From: Martinezella rhizogenes
Lineage (GTDB): Bacteria; Pseudomonadota; Alphaproteobacteria; Rhizobiales; Rhizobiaceae
NCBI GenBank assembly: GCA_013322215.1
Contig: JAAMEZ010000032.1
Location: 62,001-126,000 of the forward strand
Direction of reading: 5' to 3'
Length of the DNA stretch: 64,000 nucleotides
The notes below the pieces were generated by a model. The model searched no databases, was not told where the DNA came from, and was given only the letters and a program-made list of their open reading frames with translations. Position 1 is the stretch's first letter, and the number at the start of each line of letters is the position of its first letter. The translations under genes and the position numbers were made by a program. Positions 15,985 through 25,003 of the stretch are shown here, piece after piece.

Positions 15985-16013
15985 CTTGACCTGTGTCGCA
16001 ACTTCACTAACTA
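15985..16013 (+). promoter_or_regulatory. Candidate promoter of the DUF475 gene
   Basis: CTTGAC (15985-15990), 17 bases, then TAACTA (16008-16013). It implies a leader of about 220 bases before the coding sequence. Confidence 0.5.
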
Positions 16014-16019
16014 TGGCGT

Positions 16020-16242
16020 ATCTCCGCGCCTCTCTGACATCGGCGACGGATTGAACTTTGGTGCCGGGCCCCTCTGGCGAGAGTTTTCACGGCGCTCTCG
16101 CGATGTCGGTACCGCCTGCAGATGAGCCGGCGGACTTCGCTTCCATGATCAGCTTGACCATGCCTCACCCGCATGCCGTCTTCGGTATGCGGCTATGCGC
16201 GCAATCCGGATGGATTCACTTTCTTTGCGGCGAGGCGCGCCC
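16020..16242 (+). promoter_or_regulatory. Long structured 5' leader of the TerC-like gene; candidate riboswitch
   Basis: GACATCG (16036-16042) can pair with CGATGTC (16101-16107), closing a junction that contains the hairpin CGAGAG/CTCTCG (16078-16083/16095-16100) stacked directly on the closing stem. A second hairpin GCATGCCG-TCTT-CGGTATGC lies near 16171-16190. TerC-family genes elsewhere are often under the Mn2+-sensing yybP-ykoY riboswitch, but its conserved bases were not seen here. Confidence 0.4.
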
Positions 16243-17343
16243 ATGAGCTCGCCCATCGCTTCAAAATCCGTGCTCGGCTATTTCGGCTGGGCTTTTGCCG
16301 TTACCGTCGGCGGCCTTTCCCTCGGTGCTCTGCTAGGCTGGAACACCACCGGCACCTTCAGCGGCCTTGCCACGGCCTTCTTCATCTGTGCCGTCCTGGC
16401 CGTGCTCGAAATCTCGCTTTCCTTCGACAATGCCATCGTCAATGCCAACAAGCTGAAGGAAATGACGCCGGTCTGGCAGCATCGCTTCCTGACCTGGGGC
16501 ATCATCATCGCCGTCTTCGGCATGCGGATCGTCTTTCCACTGGCGATCGTCGCTATCGCGGCCTGGATCAATCCGTGGGAAGCGTTGAAGCTTGCCGCCA
16601 CCAGGCCCGAGCAATATGCCGAGATCATGCGGGCGGCGCATCTGCCGATCGCCGCCTTTGGCGGCACGTTCCTGATGATGGTCGGCCTGACCTATTTCTT
16701 CAATCACGAAAAGGACGTGCACTGGATCAGCTTCATTGAGAAGCGGATGGCGCACTTCGCCACCGTCAAGGGCGTTGAGATCGCCTTCGTGCTGGTCATG
16801 GTTCTCATTTTCACCTCGGTGCTCGATGGCGATGACGCCACGACCTTCCTGCACGCCTCGATCTATGGCCTGCTGACCTTCCTGCTCGTGGAGGTTCTGG
16901 CCGGCTTTCTGGATGCCTCGCAAAAGACGATGAGCGCGGCGGCAAAGGGCGGTTTCGGCGCTTTCCTCTATCTGGAAATCCTCGATGCCAGCTTCTCCTT
17001 TGACGGCGTCATCGGGGCTTTCGCCCTCACCCAGAACCTTTTCATCATCGCGATCGGCCTCGGCATCGGCGCCATGTATGTCCGTTCCATGACGATCATG
17101 CTGGTGGAAAAGGGCACGCTCGCTCACTATCGCTACCTCGAACATGGTGCCTTCTACGCCATCCTGATTCTTTCGATAATCATGTACGTGCAGACGCTGA
17201 CGCATATCCCGGAAGTCATCACCGGCCTTGGCGGCGCGGCCCTGATCGGCATCTCGCTCTGGTCCTCGATCCGCTACAACAGGCGCAATGGCCCCAACCA
17301 TGCGCCGGTGCACGATGAACGGCACGACAGGGCAGAAGCTTAA
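16243..17343 (+). CDS. DUF475 family integral membrane protein (TerC-related)
   Basis: A 366-residue polytopic protein with about nine hydrophobic segments, related to TerC/Alx in the LysE superfamily. It has the duplicated acidic motif EISLSFDNAIVNANKL (about residue 55) and LDASFSFDGVIGAFALTQN (about residue 255), whose Asp residues probably bind a metal ion in the membrane. TerC relatives export Mn2+ or give tellurite resistance; DUF475 itself has no proven substrate. The ATG at 16243 was chosen because the first helix begins soon after; upstream in-frame ATGs at 16195 and 16210 lie within the probable structured leader. Confidence 0.85.
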   Translation: MSSPIASKSVLGYFGWAFAVTVGGLSLGALLGWNTTGTFSGLATAFFICAVLAVLEISLSFDNAIVNANKLKEMTPVWQHRFLTWGIIIAVFGMRIVFPLAIVAIAAWINPWEALKLAATRPEQYAEIMRAAHLPIAAFGGTFLMMVGLTYFFNHEKDVHWISFIEKRMAHFATVKGVEIAFVLVMVLIFTSVLDGDDATTFLHASIYGLLTFLLVEVLAGFLDASQKTMSAAAKGGFGAFLYLEILDASFSFDGVIGAFALTQNLFIIAIGLGIGAMYVRSMTIMLVEKGTLAHYRYLEHGAFYAILILSIIMYVQTLTHIPEVITGLGGAALIGISLWSSIRYNRRNGPNHAPVHDERHDRAEA

Positions 17344-17637
17344 TCTCCGACTGCTGATGATCATCGCCACGGCCTTGGTGGCCACGGCGGATCGTGAGGG
17401 GCAGGGTTGTGTCTATCGATTCTGCCTCTCTCCCGCGGAAAGACGCCCGCATCGGACTTTCATCAGGATTTCCGCGCCAAGATCGCCGAATGTTTACGTT
17501 GTCGGCATATTAGCGCTAGCGTTTTGCCAAAAAATATCGCAATGGCGATTAACGTTGTCGAAGGAGCATGGCGGAAAGCGCAACGGTTGCGCTCTCGACG
17601 GTCGGCTCTCGGTTGAAGTGTCTAGGAGAGGCAGAGT

Positions 17638-19065
17638 ATGGCAGCAAAGATCGTTCCGGTGATCATGGCCGGGGGCAAGGGTACGCGGCTGTGGCCGCTG
17701 TCGCGCGCTTCCGCCCCGAAGCAATTCATCCAGTTCATCGGCGACAGAACGCTGTTTCAGAACACGTTGGAGCGTGTAGCCGATCCGGAGCTCTACGAAG
17801 CGCCGATCGTGCTGACCAATGAGGAATTCCGCTTCCTCGTCGCGGAGCAAGCCCGCGAACTCGACTTGAAGCTCGCCGCCGTGCTGCTGGAACCGATCGC
17901 CCGCAATACCGCCGCTGCCGTCGCCGCCGCCGCCGCGCTCGTCACCGAACTCTTCGGCAAGGACGCGATCATGCATGTGCTCGGCTCCGACTACGAGATC
18001 GACGCCAATACGACCTATTATGATTGCGTGCGCCTGGCGCGCGACACGGCGCTCCAGGGTAAGCTCGTCACCTTCGGCATCAAGCCGACAGAGCCGGCAA
18101 CCGGCTACGGCTATATCGAAAGCGGCAAGGCACTCTCGACCGGCGCCCATGCGGTCAAGCGCTTCGTCGAGAAGCCTGCCTTGGACAAGGCCAAGGAGAT
18201 GGTTGCCAGCGGCCATTTCTACTGGAACTCCGGCATGTTCATGTTCTCGGCCGCCCAGCTTCTCGCCGAGATGAAGGAATTTGCGCCCGAAGTTGAAAAG
18301 GCTGCCAGCAAGGCCGTCTCCAAGTCGACGCGCGACCTCGATTTTACCCGCCTCGACGCCGACAATTTCTCCAAGAGCCCGGACATTTCCATCGACTACG
18401 CGCTGATGGAAAAGACGGCCAATGCCGCAGTCGTCCCCTCGCCCTTCACCTGGTCCGATCTCGGCAGCTGGGATGCGGTCTGGAAAGTCGGCAGCCGCGA
18501 CGAAAGCGGCAACGTGTCGGCCGGGGCCACGACGCTGGTCAACACGAAGAATTCCCTCGTCATGTCGCACAGCCTTCATGTCGCCGTGCAGGGCCTTGAG
18601 GACGTCGCTGTCATCGCCAGCGAAGACGCCGTCTATGTCGGCCATCTCAAGGACAGCCAGGAAGTCGGCAAGCTCGTGAAGCTGCTCGCAAGCGAGAAGA
18701 AGACCGCCAAGCTCACCGAGACGCATCCGACCTCCTACCGCCCCTGGGGTGGCTATACCTCCGTGCTGAACGGTGAGCGCTTCCAGGTGAAGCGCATCTT
18801 CGTGCTGCCGGGCAAGAAGCTGTCGCTGCAGAAGCATCACCACCGCTCCGAGCACTGGATCGTCGTCAAGGGCACAGCCGAAGTGACGGTCGGCGAAAAC
18901 GTACAGATGCTGCGCGAAAACGAGTCGGTCTATATCCCGCTCGGCGAAGTGCACCGTCTGTCGAACCCCGGCAAGATCCTGCTGGAGCTGATCGAAGTGC
19001 AGACCGGCTCCTATCTCGGCGAAGACGACATCATCCGCCTCGTCGACGAATTCGGCAGAAGCTGA
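17638..19065 (+). CDS. manC: Mannose-1-phosphate guanylyltransferase / mannose-6-phosphate isomerase
   Basis: A 475-residue bifunctional enzyme making GDP-mannose for surface polysaccharides. The N-terminal nucleotidyltransferase has MAGGKGTRLWPLSR (residues 10-23) and FVEKP (176-180). The C-terminal type II phosphomannose isomerase cupin has the zinc-binding QKHHHRSEH (398-406) and YIPLGEVHRL. The ATG follows TAGGAGAGGCAGAGT. It is monocistronic, with a terminator 28 bases after the stop. Polysaccharide genes are not adjacent. Confidence 0.95.
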   Translation: MAAKIVPVIMAGGKGTRLWPLSRASAPKQFIQFIGDRTLFQNTLERVADPELYEAPIVLTNEEFRFLVAEQARELDLKLAAVLLEPIARNTAAAVAAAAALVTELFGKDAIMHVLGSDYEIDANTTYYDCVRLARDTALQGKLVTFGIKPTEPATGYGYIESGKALSTGAHAVKRFVEKPALDKAKEMVASGHFYWNSGMFMFSAAQLLAEMKEFAPEVEKAASKAVSKSTRDLDFTRLDADNFSKSPDISIDYALMEKTANAAVVPSPFTWSDLGSWDAVWKVGSRDESGNVSAGATTLVNTKNSLVMSHSLHVAVQGLEDVAVIASEDAVYVGHLKDSQEVGKLVKLLASEKKTAKLTETHPTSYRPWGGYTSVLNGERFQVKRIFVLPGKKLSLQKHHHRSEHWIVVKGTAEVTVGENVQMLRENESVYIPLGEVHRLSNPGKILLELIEVQTGSYLGEDDIIRLVDEFGRS

Positions 19066-19092
19066 TTGCAAGCAACCAGATCAGAATTTCAG

Positions 19093-19118
19093 AACGGCGG
19101 GCGAAAGCTCGCCGTTTT
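19093..19118 (+). terminator. Terminator of manC
   Basis: AACGGCGGGC (19093-19102) pairs with GCTCGCCGTT (19107-19116, one G-T) across GAAA, followed by TTTGTTTT. Confidence 0.85.
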
Positions 19119-19247
19119 TGTTTTGGTGTTACCCGCTAGGACTTTTTGAAGCGCAGGGGAACACCTTGCTTTCTTTCGCTGCATTGCACACACTGCCTGT
19201 GGGAACAGTAATCACCGCACAACGATGCGGACTAGGCGAAGAGACAT

Positions 19248-22200
19248 ATGGCGATCAAGGCGAGCATCTATCATCTCACCCATTATATCTACGACAATCC
19301 GGTCCGCCTCGGCCCCCAGATCATCCGCCTGAAACCCGCCTCGCATTCCAAGACCCGCGTGCTGAGCCACGCACTGAAGGTCACGCCGTCAAATCACTTC
19401 GTGAACCTTCAGCAGGATCCTTACGGCAATTATCTCGCCCGCTTCGTCTTTCCCGATCCGGTGACCGAACTGAAGATCGAGGTCGATCTCGTCGCCGATA
19501 TGACGGTCTACAACCCCTTCGACTTCTTCGTCGAAGAGGAAGCCACCAAATGGCCCTTCGATTATCCCGAGACGATCCGCGAGGATCTATCGATCTATAT
19601 GAAGCCGGAGGAGCCCGGCCCCAGGCTCAAAGCCTTCCTCGCAACGCTCGACCGCTCCGAACAAAAGACCGTCGACATGATCGTCGGCCTCAATGCTCGC
19701 TTGCAGCAGGAGATCGGCTACGTCATCCGCATGGAAGCCGGCGTGCAGACGCCCGAAGAGACTCTGGAAAAAGCCAAGGGCTCCTGCCGTGACACGAGCT
19801 GGCTGCTCGTTCAGATACTGCGCCATCTCGGCCTCGCCGCCCGTTTCGTCTCCGGTTACCTTATCCAGCTCACGCCCGACCTGAAGGCGCTTGACGGCCC
19901 CTCTGGCACCGAAGTCGATTTCACCGATCTGCATGCCTGGGCGGAAGTCTATCTTCCCGGCGCCGGCTGGGTCGGCCTCGATCCGACCTCCGGCCTGCTC
20001 ACCGGCGAGAGCCATATTCCGCTTGCCGCGACGCCGCACTATCGCAACGCCGCACCGATCTCCGGCGGCTACTTCGGCGAGGCAAAGACCGAATTCGATT
20101 TCGACATGAAGGTCGCCCGCGTCGCCGAGCATCCGCGCATCACCAAACCCTTCTCCGACGAAAGCTGGGATGCCTTGAATGCGCTCGGCGAAAAGGTCGA
20201 CGCGATCCTGAAAGAAGACGACGTGCGCCTGACCATGGGTGGCGAGCCGACTTTCGTTTCGATCGACGACTTCCAGTCCGACGAATGGAACACGGCCGCT
20301 GTCGGCCCGACCAAGCGCGAGAAGGCCGATACGCTGATCCGCCGCCTGCGTGAGCGCTTCGCGCCGAACGGTTTCCTGCATTACGGCCAGGGCAAGTGGT
20401 ATCCGGGCGAAAGCCTGCCGCGCTGGACCTTCTCGCTCTACTGGCGCCGCGACGGCCTGCCGATCTGGTCGAACCCGGATCTGATCGCCAATGAGGGCCG
20501 CAATTACAGCGTCACGGAAGATGATGCCGGCCGCCTGCTGACGGCCATCGCCGGCGAGCTCGACATCGAACCGGATTATGTAACCCCGGCCTTCGAAGAT
20601 CCGGCCGAATGGCTGGTCAAGGAAGCGAACCTTCCCGACAATGTCGACCCCTCCAACTCGAAGCTGAAGGACCCGGAGGAACGCTCGCGCATGGCCCGCG
20701 TCTTCGAGCGCGGCCTGACGCGGCCGACGGGCTATATCCTGCCGGTGCAGACATGGAATGCGCGCGCCAGCGGCCGCCGCTGGACGAGCGAGAAATGGCA
20801 CACGCGCCGCGGCCGCGTCTTCCTGACGCCGGGCGACAGCCCGGTCGGCTATCGCCTGCCGTTGAATTCGCTCGACTGGATACCCGCATCGCAATATCCC
20901 TACATCAATCCGATGGACCCGACGATCCCGCGCGAAGCGCTGCCGGACTACGATGAGGACAAGGGCCGGCCGTTGCAGGCTGCCCATTTCCAGCCTTTCA
21001 CCGGCCAGCAGCCGATCGCGCCGCAATCCCTCGATGAGATCGGCGGCTATGTGCGCACGGCAATCAGCGTCGAACCGCGCGACGGTCGCCTCTGCATCTT
21101 CATGCCGCCGACGGTCAGCGTCGAGGATTACCTCGATCTCGTCGCTTCCGCCGAACGCGCGGCGGCAGCCCTGAACCTACCTGTGCATATCGAAGGCTAT
21201 CCGCCGCCGCAGGATGAGCGCATCAATGTGATCCGCGTCGCTCCCGACCCAGGCGTCATCGAGGTCAACATCCATCCGGCATCGAGCTGGAAGGAAGCCG
21301 TCGATATCACCACGGCGATTTATGACGAGGCGCGCGAAAGCCGGCTTGGCACCGACAAGTTCATGATCGACGGCCGCCACACCGGCACCGGCGGCGGCAA
21401 CCATGTCGTCGTCGGCGGCCGCAACACGATGGACAGCCCGTTCCTGCGCCGTCCCGACCTGTTGAAGAGCCTGGTGCTGCACTGGCAGCGCCACCCCTCG
21501 CTCTCCTACCTGTTCTCCGGCATGTTTATCGGGCCAACCAGCCAGGCGCCGCGCATCGACGAGGCCCGTCACGACAGCCTCTATGAGCTGGAAATCGCAC
21601 TGGCCCACGTGCCGGCACCCGGCCGTGGGCTGCAACCGCTTCCATGGCTGGTGGACCGGCTCTTCCGCAATCTTCTGACCGATGTCACAGGCAACACCCA
21701 CCGCTCGGAAATCTGCATCGACAAGCTGTTCTCGCCGGATGGACCGGCGGGACGCCTCGGCCTCGTCGAATTCCGCGGCTTCGAAATGCCGCCGAATGCC
21801 CGCATGAGCCTTGCCCAGCAATTGCTGGTGCGCGCGCTGATCGCCCGCTTCTGGCGCAACCCCATCGACGGCCGCTTCGTGCGCTGGGGCACGACGCTGC
21901 ATGATCGCTTCATGCTGCCGCATTACATCTGGCAGGATTTCCTCGACGTTCTCGCCGATCTCCGCGAAAACGGCTTCGACCTGCGGCCGGAATGGTTCCA
22001 GGCACAGCTCGAGTTCCGCTTCCCTTTCTGTGGCGAAGTCGAATATGAGGGGAGCAAGCTGGAACTGCGCCAGGCGCTGGAGCCGTGGCATGTCATGGGT
22101 GAGGAAGGTGCTATCGGAGGCACCGTCCGCTACGTCGATTCGTCGGTCGAGCGCCTGCAGGTTCGGTTGGAGACATCCAATCCCTCTCGCTATACCGTGA

Positions 22201-22568
22201 CCTGCAACGGCCGCCCCGTGCCGCTGACGCCGACGGGGATGGCGGGCGTTTCGGTCGCCGGCGTGCGCTACAAGGCATGGCACCCGGCCTCGGGTCTGCA
22301 CCCGGTTCTGCCCATCGACACGCCGCTGACCTTCGACATCTATGACACCTGGTCGCAGCGCTCGATCGGCGGCTGCATCTACCATGTTGCCCATCCGGGC
22401 GGCCGGAACTACGACACTTTCCCCGTCAACGGCAACGAGGCGGAAGCGCGACGTCTTGCGCGTTTCGAGCCTTGGGGGCATACAGCAGGTGGCTACGCCG
22501 TAAGACCGGAGATTGCGTCGGTGGAATTCCCGCTGACACTCGACCTCAGACGGCCGGCGGGAATTTGA
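19248..22568 (+). CDS. Transglutaminase-like protein with DUF2126 C-terminal region
   Basis: A 1,106-residue cytoplasmic protein. Residues 1-85 are the transglutaminase N-terminal beta domain. The catalytic core has Cys180 (GSCRDTSW), His229 (DLHAWAEVY) and Asp245 (GWVGLDPTS), a complete papain-like triad. From about residue 320 (MGGEPTFVSIDD) to the end is DUF2126, with HTGTGGGNHVVVGG near residue 710 and EICIDKLFSPDGPAGRLGL near 825. DUF2126 resembles carboxylate-amine ligase folds. The triad predicts peptide or amide cleavage or transfer. It lies 13 bases ahead of the ATP-grasp/alpha-E gene, so the two are cotranscribed. Confidence 0.92.
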   Translation: MAIKASIYHLTHYIYDNPVRLGPQIIRLKPASHSKTRVLSHALKVTPSNHFVNLQQDPYGNYLARFVFPDPVTELKIEVDLVADMTVYNPFDFFVEEEATKWPFDYPETIREDLSIYMKPEEPGPRLKAFLATLDRSEQKTVDMIVGLNARLQQEIGYVIRMEAGVQTPEETLEKAKGSCRDTSWLLVQILRHLGLAARFVSGYLIQLTPDLKALDGPSGTEVDFTDLHAWAEVYLPGAGWVGLDPTSGLLTGESHIPLAATPHYRNAAPISGGYFGEAKTEFDFDMKVARVAEHPRITKPFSDESWDALNALGEKVDAILKEDDVRLTMGGEPTFVSIDDFQSDEWNTAAVGPTKREKADTLIRRLRERFAPNGFLHYGQGKWYPGESLPRWTFSLYWRRDGLPIWSNPDLIANEGRNYSVTEDDAGRLLTAIAGELDIEPDYVTPAFEDPAEWLVKEANLPDNVDPSNSKLKDPEERSRMARVFERGLTRPTGYILPVQTWNARASGRRWTSEKWHTRRGRVFLTPGDSPVGYRLPLNSLDWIPASQYPYINPMDPTIPREALPDYDEDKGRPLQAAHFQPFTGQQPIAPQSLDEIGGYVRTAISVEPRDGRLCIFMPPTVSVEDYLDLVASAERAAAALNLPVHIEGYPPPQDERINVIRVAPDPGVIEVNIHPASSWKEAVDITTAIYDEARESRLGTDKFMIDGRHTGTGGGNHVVVGGRNTMDSPFLRRPDLLKSLVLHWQRHPSLSYLFSGMFIGPTSQAPRIDEARHDSLYELEIALAHVPAPGRGLQPLPWLVDRLFRNLLTDVTGNTHRSEICIDKLFSPDGPAGRLGLVEFRGFEMPPNARMSLAQQLLVRALIARFWRNPIDGRFVRWGTTLHDRFMLPHYIWQDFLDVLADLRENGFDLRPEWFQAQLEFRFPFCGEVEYEGSKLELRQALEPWHVMGEEGAIGGTVRYVDSSVERLQVRLETSNPSRYTVTCNGRPVPLTPTGMAGVSVAGVRYKAWHPASGLHPVLPIDTPLTFDIYDTWSQRSIGGCIYHVAHPGGRNYDTFPVNGNEAEARRLARFEPWGHTAGGYAVRPEIASVEFPLTLDLRRPAGI

Positions 22569-22581
22569 GACGGAACTGTGA

Positions 22582-24999
22582 ATGGCTAGAAAACCGGCGA
22601 CGGAACGGCGGGACGAGGTAAAGACCGGCATCGGCAAGGAGCCGGCCTTTGCCTATCGTCCCCTGCGTGGCGTCGCCGATGAAATGGTCGACAATAGAGG
22701 CGCCGTCCGTCCCGTTTGGCAAAATCTGCTATCGGCGCTGTCGCGCATGTCAGAAGAAGAGCTGACCGAGCGCTTCGCCCGCGCCGACCGCTATCTGCGC
22801 GATGCCGGCGTCTTCTATCGGGCCTATGGAACGACGGGCGTCAGCGAGCGCGGCTGGCCGATCTCGCATATCCCGGTGCTCATCGACGAACGCGAATGGC
22901 AGGCTCTTTCCGAAGGCCTGCAGCAGCGCGCCGATCTGTTGGAATCCATCATTGCCGACATCTACGGCGACAGCCGGCTGGTGAGCGAAGGGCTGCTGCC
23001 GCCGGCCTTGATCGCCGCCAATCCGGAGTTCCTGCGCCCACTCGTCGGCATCAAGCCGGCGAGCGGCCACTATCTGCATTTCCTGGCCTTCGAAGTCGGC
23101 CGCGGTCCGGATGGCAACTGGTGGGTGCTGGCCGATCGCGCGCAGGCACCGTCAGGAGCCGGCTTCGCATTGGAAACCCGCGTCGCCACCACCCGCGCCT
23201 TCTCGGATATCTACGCCGAAACCAAGGTTCATCGCCTCGCCTCCTTCTTCGGTGCTTTCCGCGATGCGCTGCTCGGCGGCAAGCGCAGCGGCGAGGGCCG
23301 CGTCGCCGTCCTGACGCCCGGCCCCGCCAACGAAACCTATTACGAGCACGCCTATATCGCCCGCTATCTCGGCTTCATGCTGCTCGAAGGCGAGGACATC
23401 ACCGTCGTCAACGATCAGCTGATGGTGCGCACCGTTGCGGGCTTGCGGCCGATCAGCGTGCTCTGGCGCCGCCTCGATGCGGCCTATGCCGATCCGCTGG
23501 AGCTCGATCAGCAATCCCATATCGGCACGCCGGGCCTGGTCGAGGCGCTGCGGGCGCAGACGGTAACGATCGTCAATGCGCTCGGCTCGGGCATTCTCGA
23601 AACGCGCGCCCTGCTTTCCTTCATGCCGACCATCTGTCGGCACCTGCGCGGCGAGGAACTGAAGCTGCCGTCAATCGCGACCTGGTGGTGCGGCCAGAAG
23701 AGCGAGCGCGAGCATGTCGCCGCCAATATAGAAAAGATGGTCATCGGCCCGGCCTATTCCCGCATGCCATTCTTCGATGATAACGGCCAGTCCGTGCTGG
23801 GCTCGACCTTGCGCAGCACCGCCCGCGATTCGATCGCGGACTGGCTGGCGACCGAGGGCCAGAAGCTGGTGGGCCAGGAGGTGGTGACGCTTTCGACCAC
23901 GCCGGCCTGGGTCAACGGCAAGCTGACCCCGCGGCCGATGAGCCTGCGCGTCTTTGCCGCCCGCACGGAAAACGGCTGGCAGATCATGCCCGGCGGCTTC
24001 GCCCGCATCGGCAGCGGCGACGATGTCGCGGCGATTGCAATGCAGGCGGGCGGCTCGGCCGCCGATGTCTGGATCGTGTCGGACAAGCCGGTCGAAGCCC
24101 ATACACTGCTGCCGGCCGAAGAGACCTTCACCCGCAACATGCCGGGCAGCCTGCCGAGCCGGGCGGCCGACAATCTCTTCTGGCTTGGCCGCTATATCGA
24201 ACGTGCGGAAGGCGCCTTGCGCATCCTGCGCGCCTGGCATGGGCGTTTTGCCGAGGCGGCCGATCCGAACCAGCCGCTGCTTGCCGATGTCAGCGCCTAT
24301 CTCGCCGCCATCGACATCGATACCAAACAGGCAGTGCCGGAAAACCTGCTGCGCAACATCGAGAGCGCCGTCTATTCCGCCAGCAATATCCGCGACCGCT
24401 TCTCCCCAGACGGCTGGCTGGCGCTGAATGACCTCGCCAAGACGGCACGCCGCTTCAAGGAAGGCGTGAAGCACGGCGACGACGCCAGCCATGCCATGAC
24501 GATCCTGTTGCGCAAGCTCGCCGGCTTTGCCGGTCTTGTGCACGAAAACATGTACCGCTTCACCGGCTGGCGCTTCCTGTCGCTCGGCCGCTATATCGAA
24601 CGCGGCCTGCATATGACGCGATTGCTCGGCCATATGTCCGGTCCCGATGCGCCCGACGGCGCGCTCGACATGCTGCTGGAAATCGGCGACAGCGTCATGA
24701 CCCATCGCCGCCGCTACAACGTCAATACCGCCCGCCTGACGGTGACCGACCTGCTGGCACTCGACCCCTTGAACCCGCGCTCGATCCTCTTCCAGATGAA
24801 CGAGATACACCGCGAGGTGGAGCAATTGCCGAACGCCTTCGTCAACGGCCAGATGTCGCCCTTCTACCGCGAGGCCATGCGGCTGCATTCCGGGCTGGCT
24901 GTCATGACGCCCGAGACAATGACGGTCGAGGTCTACCAGCAGCTGGCGCGCGAACTCGAGCGGCTTTCCGACCTGCTGGCACGCACCTACCTCGGATGA
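22582..24999 (+). CDS. Circularly permuted ATP-grasp fused to alpha-E domain
   Basis: An 805-residue fusion. Residues about 60-480 form the circularly permuted ATP-grasp domain (old names DUF404/DUF407), with GVFYRAYGTTGVSERGWPIS-like glycine-rich sequence, PGPANETYYEHAYIARYLGF and LRPISVLWRRLDAAYADPLE. From about residue 520 (MPGSLPSRAADNLFWLGRYI) is the all-helical alpha-E domain (DUF403), whose GRYIERAE motif recurs as RYIERGLHMTR. ATP-grasp enzymes activate carboxylates with ATP to form amide bonds. Elsewhere the two halves are often separate genes. The gene lies between two transglutaminase genes and its stop is followed within five bases by the next start. Confidence 0.93.
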   Translation: MARKPATERRDEVKTGIGKEPAFAYRPLRGVADEMVDNRGAVRPVWQNLLSALSRMSEEELTERFARADRYLRDAGVFYRAYGTTGVSERGWPISHIPVLIDEREWQALSEGLQQRADLLESIIADIYGDSRLVSEGLLPPALIAANPEFLRPLVGIKPASGHYLHFLAFEVGRGPDGNWWVLADRAQAPSGAGFALETRVATTRAFSDIYAETKVHRLASFFGAFRDALLGGKRSGEGRVAVLTPGPANETYYEHAYIARYLGFMLLEGEDITVVNDQLMVRTVAGLRPISVLWRRLDAAYADPLELDQQSHIGTPGLVEALRAQTVTIVNALGSGILETRALLSFMPTICRHLRGEELKLPSIATWWCGQKSEREHVAANIEKMVIGPAYSRMPFFDDNGQSVLGSTLRSTARDSIADWLATEGQKLVGQEVVTLSTTPAWVNGKLTPRPMSLRVFAARTENGWQIMPGGFARIGSGDDVAAIAMQAGGSAADVWIVSDKPVEAHTLLPAEETFTRNMPGSLPSRAADNLFWLGRYIERAEGALRILRAWHGRFAEAADPNQPLLADVSAYLAAIDIDTKQAVPENLLRNIESAVYSASNIRDRFSPDGWLALNDLAKTARRFKEGVKHGDDASHAMTILLRKLAGFAGLVHENMYRFTGWRFLSLGRYIERGLHMTRLLGHMSGPDAPDGALDMLLEIGDSVMTHRRRYNVNTARLTVTDLLALDPLNPRSILFQMNEIHREVEQLPNAFVNGQMSPFYREAMRLHSGLAVMTPETMTVEVYQQLARELERLSDLLARTYLG

Positions 25000-25003
25000 C
25001 GTG

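Noticed and set aside
16020..16242. Known yybP-ykoY Mn2+ riboswitch before the TerC-like gene
   Set aside because: The conserved GGGGAGUAG-type and CGUCA-type segments were not found, so only a generic structured leader is claimed.
17494..19071. Open frame of 525 codons opposite manC
   Set aside because: Antisense shadow of a clearly identified gene.
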